DNA of 64,000 nucleotides, taken from assembly GCA_964035575.1 (NCBI GenBank), contig OZ037891.1:992001-1056000 (forward strand). Direction: 5' to 3'. The notes under the pieces were generated by a model. It saw nothing but the letters and a program-made list of their open reading frames with translations, made no database searches and had not been told where the DNA came from. How positions within the stretch are numbered: position 1 is the stretch's first letter; each line of letters opens with the position of its first letter. Source of the stretch: Rhynchopus sp. YZ270_cl-10 (taxonomy: Eukaryota > Euglenozoa > Diplonemea > Diplonemida > Diplonemidae). This document shows positions 21,840 to 32,071 of this stretch, piece after piece. Both the position numbers and the translations under genes were made by a program.

Positions 21840-24800
21840 ATGTCTGATTTGAAAATCCACTTGCTGATGGGGGAGGAAGGTGGCGAGGATCTGCTCCCGT
21901 TGGAGCGCAAGGCAGCGATCACTGCGTTCCGTGTCTTCGCACGTCTGAGACCGTTCATCTCGGAGGAGCTCGAGGCCATTAAAGGGGAGGAGCTGAAGAC
22001 GACGATCGAAATGAAGGGAGACTCGACCTTCCCGCTGAACCCCAACAACAACTGGAAGCCGTCGCATGAGTTTGTCTTCGACAGATCGCTCTGGTCGATC
22101 CCACAAAGCCAGAAGCTGAAGCCCACCCCCCACTTCTACGACAACAAGCACGAAGAATGTGTCGACCAGGAAGAGATGTACAACATTGCCACCCGTGACG
22201 AAACCGGCACTTCCATGATCGACAACGCCTTCATGGGCATCAACTCCTGCGTCCTCACGTACGGACAGACCTCGTCCGGTAAGACCCACACCATGATGGG
22301 GCAGTACGGTGAGGGCTGCGACCCTGCCATGCGTGGTATCATCCCGCGTGTGTGTGACGAGCTCTTCTTGAAAGTGCAGGAGAGGCGTGAGTTCGAGGCA
22401 GCCAAGAGTGACCCGTCAAAGCGGTGGACACTCCACGTGTCCGTGACCTTCGTCGAGATCTACTTGGAGAAGGTGCGTGACTTGCTTGACAAGAAGCTGC
22501 GTACAAAGGTGTGTCATTTGTTCCTACTGTGTGTTTTTTATTACTTCTGTTCATCAATCTACACTCACTACAGCAAGCACTTCGCGCAGTTGGAGGCAGC
22601 GGTCGGGAAGCTGGCGACATGAAGGAGGCCCTTGCAGCAATGAAGGAGGCACGTGTCCGCAGAGACCCCGAGAAGGGACCCTTCGTTGAGGGAATCGAGC
22701 ATGTGCACGTCAACTCGTGGCAGGACTGTGAGAAGGTCTTGGAGCGTGGGTCTTCCCACCGTACCACCGCGGTGACATCTGTGCACGACAACTCGTCGCG
22801 TTCGCACGCTATCTTCACTGTGTCTCTTGTTCAGAAGCGTCTGCTGAAGGAGGACCGTGGTGGGAAGCAGTTCGAGACGAAGTGCGGGCGCATCAACTTG
22901 GTCGATCTTGCCGGGTCTGAGCGTGGAGGAGGCACCACGTACGTGCACGAGTCCGCTGCCATCAACAAGTCGCTGATGGCGCTGCGTCGTGTGATTGACA
23001 GTTTGGTGGAGCGCCAAGAGAAGATCTTCGAGCGCCAGGCTGCCGAGCTTGAGGGCCGCTCCATCCCGGGAGGCGCACTTCCCCACGTTCCTTACATGGA
23101 CTCCGTGCTGACGCAGCTGCTGCAGGACTCCATTGGTATGGGCTGAGACGCACACCTACAAAACACCAACACCAATACAAACAGGTGGAAACGCAAAGAC
23201 CGTCATGATCTCCAACCTGACCCCCTACTGGGTGTTCTATGAGGAGACGCTGCGCACCCTTGAAGTATGTTACTTTTCTTTTGAAAGGTAACCAAGCACG
23301 AGAGGCTTAGGTTCATCTGATGCACTTTTCTTTCTTTGCTTGCGTCCGTGCATGTGGACTTCGAAATGCCCTTTCAGGGCAGTGACTGTGGAGTTATAGG
23401 TTTATCGTACACTTCCTTTTAGTTGGTAGATTGTTTGTGTTTGGTTTCCCACACCTCTTCATACAGTGGTCCCAGAAGGCCAAGAAGCTTGTCACCGTTG
23501 TGCGCACGAACATCGACGAATCTGGGGTATGTACATGCACATTTCGCTGTCCCTCCTGAACATATCCCATTCATGGCACAAAACGCGCATTGTGCTGCCT
23601 GCAGCACAATGCGTGTTTTGTCTGGGGAGATCCGGGTTGCCCACTCCCACTATATTCACTAAAAATCACAAAACATCACATCTGTTTTTTTGTGTGATTT
23701 TTTTGTGAATATGATTGTTGGGGGCACCCGGATCGGATCTCTCAACTCCGAACTCTCAGGAATTATCCATTTACTGATTTCGAACAAACACCACACATCA
23801 CAACGCAACAGATGGTCAAGGACGCCATGAGAGGGCAGATTGGGAAGCTTGGTGCCAACCTCGACTCGCAAAAGGCAAGTGTCGAGAACCTGAATGGTAT
23901 GTGCCTCACTTTAGAACAACCACTGCACACCACCGGTGATTTGAAAGGGTTGTGCACTAACATAAAGCACAAAAGACAATTTCATGGGACACTACCCTCT
24001 TCGGCCACATTATCTTCGCGAATGTGTATTGCACACAGGCATTATTCATTTTTTTCAACTTTTCTTTGTTGTGTTTGAAACTCTCCTCCTACCTCACCTA
24101 CCTCCCACCTACCTCTCACCTGCAGACATCCTTGAGGCCCGCCGCAAGATGATTGAGGCACTCCACGACAAAAACCGCAAAACACAGGACAAAATCGACC
24201 AGCTGAACGAGAAGTATGTCTCACCCCTCCTCTCCACCACCACCACCACCACCACCACCCTTTTATTCTACTTCTCCCACATCCATTTCACCCTCTCTTC
24301 TCCACCCCCTCAGATACCGCCTCTCCAAGGAAGCGCATGCGGCTCGCGTGATCCAGCTTGCGTTGTACCTGAACGCCTTCCGCAGGATGCGTGCACGCAG
24401 ACGCAGGCAGGTCTCCGAGGCTGAGGGTGCGACCTCCGCTGCACGCAAAGAACTGCGCGCACTGGAGGAACGCCACGAGGCGCTTGCGGCATCACTCCTG
24501 AAGGGCAACGCGCATATGGCACGCTCTGCGAAGCGGGCGGAGGGGCTTGCCGACGGTGCTGACGACCTTGACGCAACAGGCAACTCACGCCAGCCTGAAG
24601 AGCTCCGCCAGGAGTTGGCACAGAAGCAAGGTGATATCCAAGCAAAATCTGATGAAATCTCTTCCATGCAAGAAGACCAAGACAAAGCAGAGAAACTCCT
24701 CGAATGGTACCAGGAGGAGCGTGAACGCAACGAAGCACGCCGCGAGAAGGAACGTCTCGAGGCGGAGGAGTCTGCAGAAAACCTGAAGGCGGACATCTTG

Positions 24801-25139
24801 CAGGACGTTCTCCAGAACGGGCTGACACAGGAGGACAAAGACATGCTCACACAGGGCATCAAGATCGACGTCGACACCGCGAACCTCTTCGAGCAAGGTG
24901 CTGACGGCAAATGGCAGCCCTCCAACGACCTTGAGGAGATCCTCAAGGGCATTGAAAACAAGAAGCGTGAGGCTGAGGAGCGTCTTGCAGCGGCAGAGCA
25001 GGCGAAGAAGGATGCGGCGGACAAAAAGACCCAACTCCAGGGGGCAGTCCAAGCAGAGCAAACCAAGGGCCAAGGTCTTGACTCTCAGGTTGCAAAGCTC
25101 AACCAACAAATCAAAGAGGCGAATGACAAATGTTGCTAA
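21840..25139 (+). CDS. Kinesin B, tandem paralogue of kinesin A (7 exons)
   Basis: Exons: 21840-22508, 22574-23135, 23185-23264, 23467-23526, 23812-23896, 24126-24213 and 24314-25139, giving about 789 residues. All six intron positions and phases match kinesin A, so the two arose by tandem duplication after intron gain. The motor is very similar, with the same P-loop and switch motifs. Divergence concentrates in the loops, in residues 1-60 and in the coiled coil, while the end KLNQQIKEANDKCC is identical. Introns are longer than in A (202 against 94 bases for intron 3, 285 against 189 for intron 4, 229 against 56 for intron 5). Intron 3 carries an R1 repeat and intron 4 carries two hairpins that A lacks. 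It is probably a microtubule motor that could pair with A through the coiled coil. Confidence 0.9.
23286..23330 (+). repeat. R1 copy inside intron 3 of kinesin B
   Basis: AACCAAGCACGAGAGGCTTA followed by GGTTCATCTGATG and a C/T tail. The matching intron of kinesin A (18518-18611) has no R1, so this copy was gained after the duplication, or lost from A. Confidence 0.8.
23578..23711. repeat. Two hairpins in intron 4 of kinesin B
   Basis: The first (23578-23621) pairs ACAAAACGCGCATTGTGCTG with ACAATGCGTGTTTTGT. The second (23652-23711) pairs ATATTCACTAAAAATCACA with the run ending TTTTTGTGAATAT. Neither is in kinesin A. They may be small MITE-like insertions or RNA structures that shape splicing. 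Confidence 0.6.
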
Positions 25140-26270
25140 GAAGAGAGAGAATTTTTTTGAAAAAATGTGGATATTTTTTGAATCCCCAAGCCACAAGATC
25201 CTTCATTGAGGATGTTTTGGGGCGAGGGGTCAGGGGGGAAAGACTCCCTTTTGGTTTATATTTTTTCAACACTATTTTGTTTCTAGAGGGTGGGGTTTTT
25301 TTTGTGGGTGGCACCATGTGTATCTGATTCTACATGAGGTCGCCGTTTGCAGCACATTGTGTTTTATTTTTGAAAAGGAGAAGTGTGCCCTGTATGGCCC
25401 GTTCATTTTTTTCAAGTTTTTCTTATTTTTGTTTGATTACGGGCACCTGCAAGATTGTTATTCTCTTCACCTTTGCAGTGTACCACAAAAAAAAAAAGAC
25501 ACAAAATATCCGTATATATATTTTTTTTTAAAGACTGCTTTCCTTCTTTTTTAGAGTGTGGTTGTGCTCACTCCCGTTGTTCCGAGGTTTTTTTTTTTGT
25601 TCATTTTTTTCTTTCAAGGTTTCTTTCTTCCTCAGTTTTTTTTTTTTTACTGGCACGCAGTTTATTTCAATAAAAAAAATGTGGAGAGTATTGAAGGGAG
25701 GCTCTGTGGCAATACTTTTCCATCTCAGCATTTTTGTTCTTTTCGTTTCACCTCTAAATGCTTGAATTCGTTTTTCTTTTCAACTCCTTCAAAAAAAACG
25801 AAGGGCGATCAAAACCAACGCAAAAAAAAAATCCCCCCCAGTTCATCTGAAGCATAGCTCTTTTTCACACCCACATACACCCCGTTTTTTTTTCTCTTCG
25901 TTGCCTTCGGGCCGAAAATTTTAAAAAAAGGGTATTGACATAAGTTTAGCTGCAGCGGACACATTTTTTTTCTCCAAAAGGTTTCAAAGCAAGGGAGGCT
26001 AAGATACACACCTTTTACCAACCCCTCTTTTGTTATGGCTTTGGGGACCCTTTTTCTTTTCTCCCCCTTCCAGTCAGTTCAGTTCTTATCGTAGCTGTGT
26101 TGCCCTTTTTTTTAGTAGGTGTCAACGCTCTAAAGGCGTTTGCACTATCAACTTCACTGTTTTTTGAACATATTTTTTTTTATAAAAAAAAACACAGTTT
26201 TGCAGTATTCATGTATAGGGGAAAAGGAGAGTGGATATTAGGCAACGTTGTTCTTCTCAAAAAGAATTTT

Positions 26271-26369
26271 CAGTAAGACAACAAACATTGGAGGGGTAAA
26301 GCTTTCAAAAAAAGGTTGCGTGGAGTTCACACGAGAAAAAAGCGAGGTGTCTACACGTCATCAATTTTT

Positions 26370-26410
<41 letters not shown>

Positions 26411-26452
26411 AAAATGAGGGTGTTTACCCACCGATATTTTGTTGTCTTACTG
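26271..26452. mobile_element. Short TIR element, CAGTAAGACAACAAA termini
   Basis: CAGTAAGACAACAAA at 26271 has its exact inverted copy ending at 26452. The 182-bp element includes a long A run and no coding sequence. The same termini bound the element at 52934-53043, so this is a small family of MITE-like elements. Confidence 0.6.
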
Positions 26453-26712
26453 TATGTGCAGTGCGTTCCATTTTTGTTACAGTTTTGTTGTTGTTGTTGT
26501 TGTTTGCTGTTGGTCTATAACATTCTCCCCTTCCCATTCCCTTTCCCACCCCCCCCCTTTCGTTTAGATTGTGCTCTCCGGGGTACAGTCGGGTTCGCTT
26601 TTCAATTCAAATTAAATTGAAAGTTTTTTTTGTTGTTATTTGGCGAATTTTGTATTAGTCTGTAATCGCTGCGTTTGTATCGAAAAGGATGTCCACTTTT
26701 TTTTTATATATT

Positions 26713-26830
26713 CCACCTGATTTTTACCCCGCGTATAGGCGTGTATAGGCGTGTAAAGGCTGGGAAAAATGGGTGGGGTTTGGCCTATGCGGGCCCTTAC
26801 GCGCCTATACGCGGGGTAAAAATCAGGTGG
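26713..26830. mobile_element. Palindromic MITE with ATATT target duplication
   Basis: The outer 29 bases (CCACCTGATTTTTACCCCGC and on) are a perfect inverted repeat bounding 118 bp. ATATT flanks both sides and looks like a 5-bp target-site duplication. The interior has repeated GTATAGGCGT units. CCACCTGATTTT also occurs at about 46413. Confidence 0.7.
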
Positions 26831-27779
26831 ATATTGTGTAGTTTCTTAAGACATCGTGAAAGGAAAATGAGTAGCAAAGAACGATCGAATTTTCATATAT
26901 AGAGCAACAAAAGAGAGAGAATGACAAAAAAAAAAAAAATCTTCCCCTTTTCCCCTTAAAAAGGGGAAAACGATGCGGTATCTTTTTAAACCTTTTTTTG
27001 CATTTTCAAAGTGTATTTCTCCTGATTTTTTTTCTCTCTTATTGCACCCCTCTTCTTGATGCAATGAATATGCCCCCCTAGGCATACTGTGTAATATGCT
27101 TAGGCATACACCGAAGTAGTAAGCCACAAAATAAACAAGCATGGTGCGCCCCTCTTGATGTTCTGGTCACACTATACACAGCAGCACTGCTATGAGAGGG
27201 CTTTTTGTGGTTCGATAACCTGCGAAGAAAAGCAGTGCCCGATGTCCGCCGATTGTACTGTTTTTGTTTTGATTTACAAAAACTAATTTCACCCCCCCAT
27301 TTTTTTGAACCAACATCTGTGGATTTGCATTTTGTGTGTTATTGAAAACAGGCGTGGGTTGGGGTCGCAAAACACAAACAACAAAAAAAGGTAAAAAACC
27401 CCCCCCTCTTCCTCTTCTCTAATACAAGTTTTTCAAGAAACGAAAAAAGAAAAAAAAGCAACGACAACAACAAGAAATAGAAAAGAAACCCCAACATTCC
27501 ATTTTCCCCTTCATTGGTGCTCCGGGAGGGGTCGATATTGAGAGGTCGTTGACCGACTTCCGAAAGCACCATTCATATGAACAATCTATTCTCCATTAGA
27601 TGACGAAAACACAATAAGGCGATTAGGTTCATTTCACATTAAAACTCTTTTTCCCTTCATGCCATCCTCCATCTTTGTCTTATTCTCTTCCCCATTTATT
27701 TAGATGTAAACCACGAAATGGATGGGTGTCCACCCCATACAGCCAGTCATTGTATAGAGCGTGGAATGACGGTACTGAG

Positions 27780-28080
27780 TACAACGTATTGACTCCCAGT
27801 GCTTGGTTGCGCCAGCCGAGCCCAGAGACACCTAGTTGCCGAGTTGCTCCTCACTCAGAGCCATGCTGCAGCTCCTCTACCTTTGTTCGGTCAGCCCGGT
27901 GCAGTTGAAGCTGATCAGTTTCAGGGCTTCCTCTGGGCCGGGGTTCTGCTCGACGTGTCCGCACCTGTGGCAAAGAACCTGTCTTTCGATTTCGCCTTGC
28001 CCCACTCGTCGATGGCTGCACAGTACACTTTCACCATTTTCGACAGGTAGCCGGTCACGTAGAAGGTACATGCCTGCAGG
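27780..28080 (-). mobile_element. Fragment of a non-LTR (LINE) retrotransposon with a 2A-like motif
   Basis: On the minus strand the frame from 28071 reads LCHRCGHVEQNPGPEEAL then KLISFNCTGLTEQR before a stop at about 27886. The last part matches the first strand of LINE apurinic endonuclease domains (LKxxxxNxxGL). The preceding GHVEQNPGP (27934-27960) closely matches the 2A ribosome-skipping signature D(V/I)ExNPGP, with His for the usual Asp. 2A motifs just before the endonuclease are known from several LINE groups, including trypanosome ones. Beyond the stop the sequence decays into other frames (VEELQHGSE), and no reverse transcriptase is present, so this is a short 5'-region relic. Its GC content is high against AT-rich flanks. 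Confidence 0.65.
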
Positions 28081-28106
28081 CTTTGTATTTCATGTCAACT
28101 TTATTT

Positions 28107-28176
28107 GGTGACTAAACACGAGGGCTTAGGATTGTCTTATAAACGTTTTCTTTATTCATCTCCTCTCCCCCTGCAG
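28107..28176 (+). promoter_or_regulatory. R1 repeat running into a putative splice acceptor
   Basis: An R1 copy (GGTGACTAAACACGAGGGCT and on, 28107-28150) passes straight into a CT-rich tract ending CCCCTGCAG at 28176. A second AG (TTGTGCAG) lies near 28215. The ATG of the next gene is at 28244. Either AG could take a spliced leader. Confidence 0.5.
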
Positions 28177-28243
28177 AAACACCCACACAAAAATCCTCCC
28201 TTTTTCATTGTGCAGACGGGCCTCGCAGAGAAGGGTCGTGTCT

Positions 28244-30190
28244 ATGGTCCCACTTCCTGCGCACCGTTTGGAGTATTTCGTGCATGATGAGAAGACACAT
28301 TTGACTTATGTTGGGACAGATGGGAAGATGCATAACATGTCGAGGAAGACTACTGAGCTTCTTGCCAAGACTTTAGATAGGCTGGCCCGCAAGATCAAGG
28401 TGAGTGGTGTCAACATCCGCAAAGGTGCATACACTGCGCCGTGCTGTGAAAACACGACGAACACTATGTGGGAAGGAGCCTCGCATATTGAACTGCTCCC
28501 TGCAGGGGTCTTGGTGGATGTGGTGCACGACCCGCCCAAGATAAAAGAGGTTGAACTCTCTAGTGAAATCGCCTTTCTTGGTGTGCCCATCACTGCAGAA
28601 GTGCTATTGGTCAAATCTTCTGACCAAGTGGAGCTGTGCTATGAGTGGCGACACAACGATGTGCTGCTCAGTACAGACGAGGTTTTTGTTCTTGACTCTG
28701 CGTGTCTCGCGAGGTGTGAGGAGGAGGGGTCTGATGTAGGTGTGCTGCGAAGCTTTGTGGATTCATCTGATGATGCTGCGTACCCAGAGGTGTTGCACAA
28801 TCTGACATTGCGTATTACTCCGGTGAAGGTGGAAGGTGACGTCCGGCTGCAGGGTGAGGACATTGTGAGGACCGTGGAGCTCGCAAAATTCTCCTCGAAG
28901 GTGTACAAAAAGGAGTTCGCAAAGCGGCATGGTGCGGTGCAGAGCTTGCGTGTGGGGACCTACAATGTGTTGGCGGACTGTTACGCAGCGGGGTCGGAGT
29001 ATGGGCGTGACAGCCTCTACAAGCACGTCCCACCCCTCGCGCTTGAAATGAAGTACCGTTTCTCCGCAATCCTGTCGGACATTTTGGCAATGGAGTGTGA
29101 TATCGTGTCCCTCCAGGAGGTGGGGCACTCCTTCTTCAGAAAGCTGTCGTATGTGTTGGAGCGGCTGGGCTACCACGCCTGGCACTCTCTGAAGCTTGGG
29201 AATGGTACCGAGGGGGGTGCTGTGTTTTATAAACGCGAGCGGTTTAATGTGACAGAGAGGCATACCCTGCCGTTGGGAGGGGCTCTGTCGGACATCCCAT
29301 TCGCGCCGGAGGTGCTGGAAGCGATAAAGGACAACCCCACGCTGGTCGAGAAGTTCACCCACGTGGTCAGCATCATGCAGGTCATGGTGATGTCCGATGT
29401 GCTCACCGGGAAGACCTTTGCCTTTGCGAACACTCATTTATACTACCACCCAAACGGCAACAGCATCCGCGCACTGCAGCTGCACACCATCTACTACCAG
29501 GCAACCAAATGGGGGCTCAGCGGGAAGATGATACTGACGGGAGACCTGAACACCACGTACTCTCCGTATGTGGTGTCGTACTGCACAGAGGCGTGCACAC
29601 AGCGGTACGTCACACAGTCGGCCTCTGGCCAGAAGGTGGTTGCCGAGAACTGTGCAGGCGAGTTTCTCTTAAACGGAGTGGCCTCAAAGACACTCCACTT
29701 CGATATGAAGACCTCCATGCTGCTGGGGGAGGGTGGGGTGGAGGTGTGTCTCGGGGTTGCGCAGGATCGGGAGAAGCTGAAGTGCATTCTTGAGGTAGCG
29801 CATGGGTGCGGTGTCAACGTGGAAGGGGTGGAGCTGGTGGTGCCACGCCCTATGGCACAGCGTCTTATGCTGGGCGATACTATCCTTGAGGACGACCGCG
29901 ACTGGGCGTTCACCGACAGCGAGGATGGGGACGCGGCACGCCGTGTCGCCCTCAAGCTGGAGATGCCCTTTGCACTGGCAAACCCAAACGCGGACCTGCC
30001 GTACACAACACACACCGTCGGGTTCACAGAGGTGCTGGACTACACACTGTACTCACCCGCATTCTTCAAGGTGCTCTCGACCATGCCACGCATCGACTTC
30101 GAAGGACTCAAGAGCGAAGTTGAAGGCCTTCCTACGGAAGAACACCCTTCGGATCATATCCCCGTCTTCACCGATTTTTTGTACGTTTGA
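28244..30190 (+). CDS. PDE12: PDE12-like exonuclease/2'-phosphodiesterase (EEP family)
   Basis: A 648-residue intronless protein. The C-terminal half is an endonuclease/exonuclease/phosphatase domain: TYNVLAD (239-245), SLQEV with the metal-binding Glu near 292, NTHLYYHP (His near 398), GDLN (433-436) and SDH (636-638). The N-terminal about 230 residues and signatures such as the ALEMKYR region and NTHLYYHPNG with IRALQ match PDE12, which in animals degrades 2-5A and trims mitochondrial mRNA poly(A) tails, better than CCR4 (no LRR). The same role is inferred here. An insertion of about 100 residues sits between GDLN and the last motif. No clear mitochondrial presequence is seen. The frame is open upstream to a TTG at 28208, but the first ATG after the GTGCAG acceptor is 28244, so that is the start chosen. 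Confidence 0.85.
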   Translation: MVPLPAHRLEYFVHDEKTHLTYVGTDGKMHNMSRKTTELLAKTLDRLARKIKVSGVNIRKGAYTAPCCENTTNTMWEGASHIELLPAGVLVDVVHDPPKIKEVELSSEIAFLGVPITAEVLLVKSSDQVELCYEWRHNDVLLSTDEVFVLDSACLARCEEEGSDVGVLRSFVDSSDDAAYPEVLHNLTLRITPVKVEGDVRLQGEDIVRTVELAKFSSKVYKKEFAKRHGAVQSLRVGTYNVLADCYAAGSEYGRDSLYKHVPPLALEMKYRFSAILSDILAMECDIVSLQEVGHSFFRKLSYVLERLGYHAWHSLKLGNGTEGGAVFYKRERFNVTERHTLPLGGALSDIPFAPEVLEAIKDNPTLVEKFTHVVSIMQVMVMSDVLTGKTFAFANTHLYYHPNGNSIRALQLHTIYYQATKWGLSGKMILTGDLNTTYSPYVVSYCTEACTQRYVTQSASGQKVVAENCAGEFLLNGVASKTLHFDMKTSMLLGEGGVEVCLGVAQDREKLKCILEVAHGCGVNVEGVELVVPRPMAQRLMLGDTILEDDRDWAFTDSEDGDAARRVALKLEMPFALANPNADLPYTTHTVGFTEVLDYTLYSPAFFKVLSTMPRIDFEGLKSEVEGLPTEEHPSDHIPVFTDFLYV

Positions 30191-32071
30191 GTGGTGGAAG
30201 GGTGAATGGCGTCTCTGGAGGAAACTTGATGTGGTGGGTGGTATATGGGGGAGGATTTAACCCAGTTATTTTCGGAAAGAAAAAAAGGCAGAGGAAAAGC
30301 AAGAGCACCACCCTTTCTTTCTAGCAACACAGAAAGGGGTGCGTTTTGTTTGCGATTTGTGATCAAGGTTGGCTAAGCACGAGAGGCTTAGGTTTATCTT
30401 ATAAACATTTTTGTGTGTGACACTGTGTGCATTTTGTTCTCTTTTTTTTTGTGCAAAAAAAAATAAAGTAAAATTTGTGTGGCGGATGCAAAGTCAGCCT
30501 GTTCCAACAAAAGGAGGGGTTTTTTGGTTTAAAAAAAAAAAACGGATTTGCTGTGGGGTGGCATCAAAACAAAAAACGCGGACAATGTCCGCGTTTTTGG
30601 GGAATTTCAGACCCCCCCCTCCCCCCCCCAAAACGCGGACATTTTTGGTTTTTTTTCCCCTATTTTTTGCTGGTTTTTGGGTGACGGGGTGCAAATTCGT
30701 GACCCAAAACACAGTTTTTTGGCATTTCCGGAATCCGTCCAGAAAGTGGTGGGGTCAATCTCGAAAATTGGACAATTTTTTGACCACTTAAATTTTTGAA
30801 AATATGAGCCCGGTCACTAATACGTGGGGCCCATTTTCGGCCAAAAAATGCTGCTGAAAAAAATTTTCTGGTGAAAATTTTTCAGCCCCAAAACATGCCG
30901 CAATTGGCATTTCCGGAATCTGTCCGCGCTGTGGTGGGGTCAATTTGCCGAAATGGCCAAGTTCTTGGTTTTGGTCAAAATGAGTGTAAGGTAAAGGGGC
31001 CAAGGTAAATCCCACAACGCAGATTTTCTCTCTCTGATGCTGAAACCATGAAAATGCGCAAAAACACCGGCATTTGCATTTCCGGAATCCGTCCTTTCTG
31101 TGGTGGGGTCAATTTGCCAAAATGGGCAAGTTCTTGATTTTGGTCAAAACCCGTCGTGTAAGGTCAATGGGTCCAAGTGTTTGCCTGTAGAAACACGTGG
31201 TAGCAGGGGTTTTAGGGCCCCCCATGCGTGTACATTTTGCAAAAAAAAACGCGGGCATCTTGTATTTTTTATTTTGCCCGAAAACACCGGCATTTGCATT
31301 TCCTGAATCCGCCGGTTCTGTGGTGGGGTCAATTTGCCGAAATGGACGAGTTTTTATAAATTTTGGTCAAAATCGTGTACAACCCCGGCAAAGAAAAAAA
31401 ATTTCCAGGAAAAAAAAACCCCAAAATGTCCGCGTTTTCTGGAATTTCAGACCCCCCCCCTCCCCCCCCAAAAACGCGGACATTGTCCGCGTTTTTTGTT
31501 TTGATGCCACCCCTGTATTCTCTTAATTAAGGTTAGCTCTGCACGAGACACTGAGGTTTATCTTATATTTTTTTTTTTTTGGGGCCGGCCAAGCCAAAAC
31601 GCTGATGCGGATAAAACACCAAAAAAAAGACAAATAAGCAACAACCCAACAAAAAAAAAGGCAGCTCAAAAAACGAACGGTTGTGTATTTGCAGCCGTCA
31701 ACAACTCTATTGTTTTCCCCTCACCACCACCCCCACTCTTTCTCCTCATTGTTCCTATCCCATTCTAACCCCCCCACCCCACCCCACCCCACCCCCCAAC
31801 CACAGCAAGAACAACACAAACACATTACCCCCCAAAAAAATGCGCTCTCAATGATCGCAATGTGCAGTATCGACCAACCTCTCTGCGTTGTTTGATACAG
31901 AATAGAAGGCATTTCTCACATCCTCTCTCATCTCTCTCTCTCTCGCTTCTCGAATATTTCCACACACGGACCCTTTTTTTGACCCCTTTCCTTTCGCTTT
32001 CCCTTGGTGAGAGAAAGGTTTTGGAGTATATTCTTCTGCTCTTTTCAGTCGAAAAAAAAAAGGGAATCGAA
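30191..32071. other. Intergenic region with R1 copies and a satellite-filled TIR element
   Basis: R1 copies lie at 30365 and about 31530, on either side of the 30555-31513 element. After 31600 the sequence is A- and C-rich and then CT-rich (31905-31950, 32030-32046), with CTTTTCAG at about 32047 as the likely acceptor for the next gene. Confidence 0.6.
30555..31513. mobile_element. TIR element (959 bp) filled with degenerate 170-215-bp tandem units
   Basis: The terminal inverted repeats (44 bp, starting GGGGTGGCATCAAAACAAAA) are nearly perfect, and each contains the palindrome CGCGGACAATGTCCGCG. TGT flanks both ends (possible 3-bp duplication). The interior has four diverged units starting near 30721, 30907, 31074 and 31288, each with GCATTTCCGGAATC, then GTGGTGGGGTCAATTTGCC, then TTTTGGTCAAAA. 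A C-rich block (GAATTTCAGACC, poly-C) lies near both ends in the same orientation. It is non-coding, so it must depend on an enzyme in trans. Related units occur inverted at 39700-39905 and 41720-41860. Confidence 0.75.

Larger units (their letters stand above)
25140..28243. other. Gene-free stretch with TIR elements and a LINE fragment
   Basis: T- and A-runs dominate. Recognisable items are a TIR element (26271-26452), a perfect palindrome (26713-26830), an inverted match to 3305-3360 (27515-27570), an R2 5' part (27702-27770), the LINE fragment (27780-28080) and an R1 copy (28107) that leads into the acceptor of the next gene. Confidence 0.55.
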
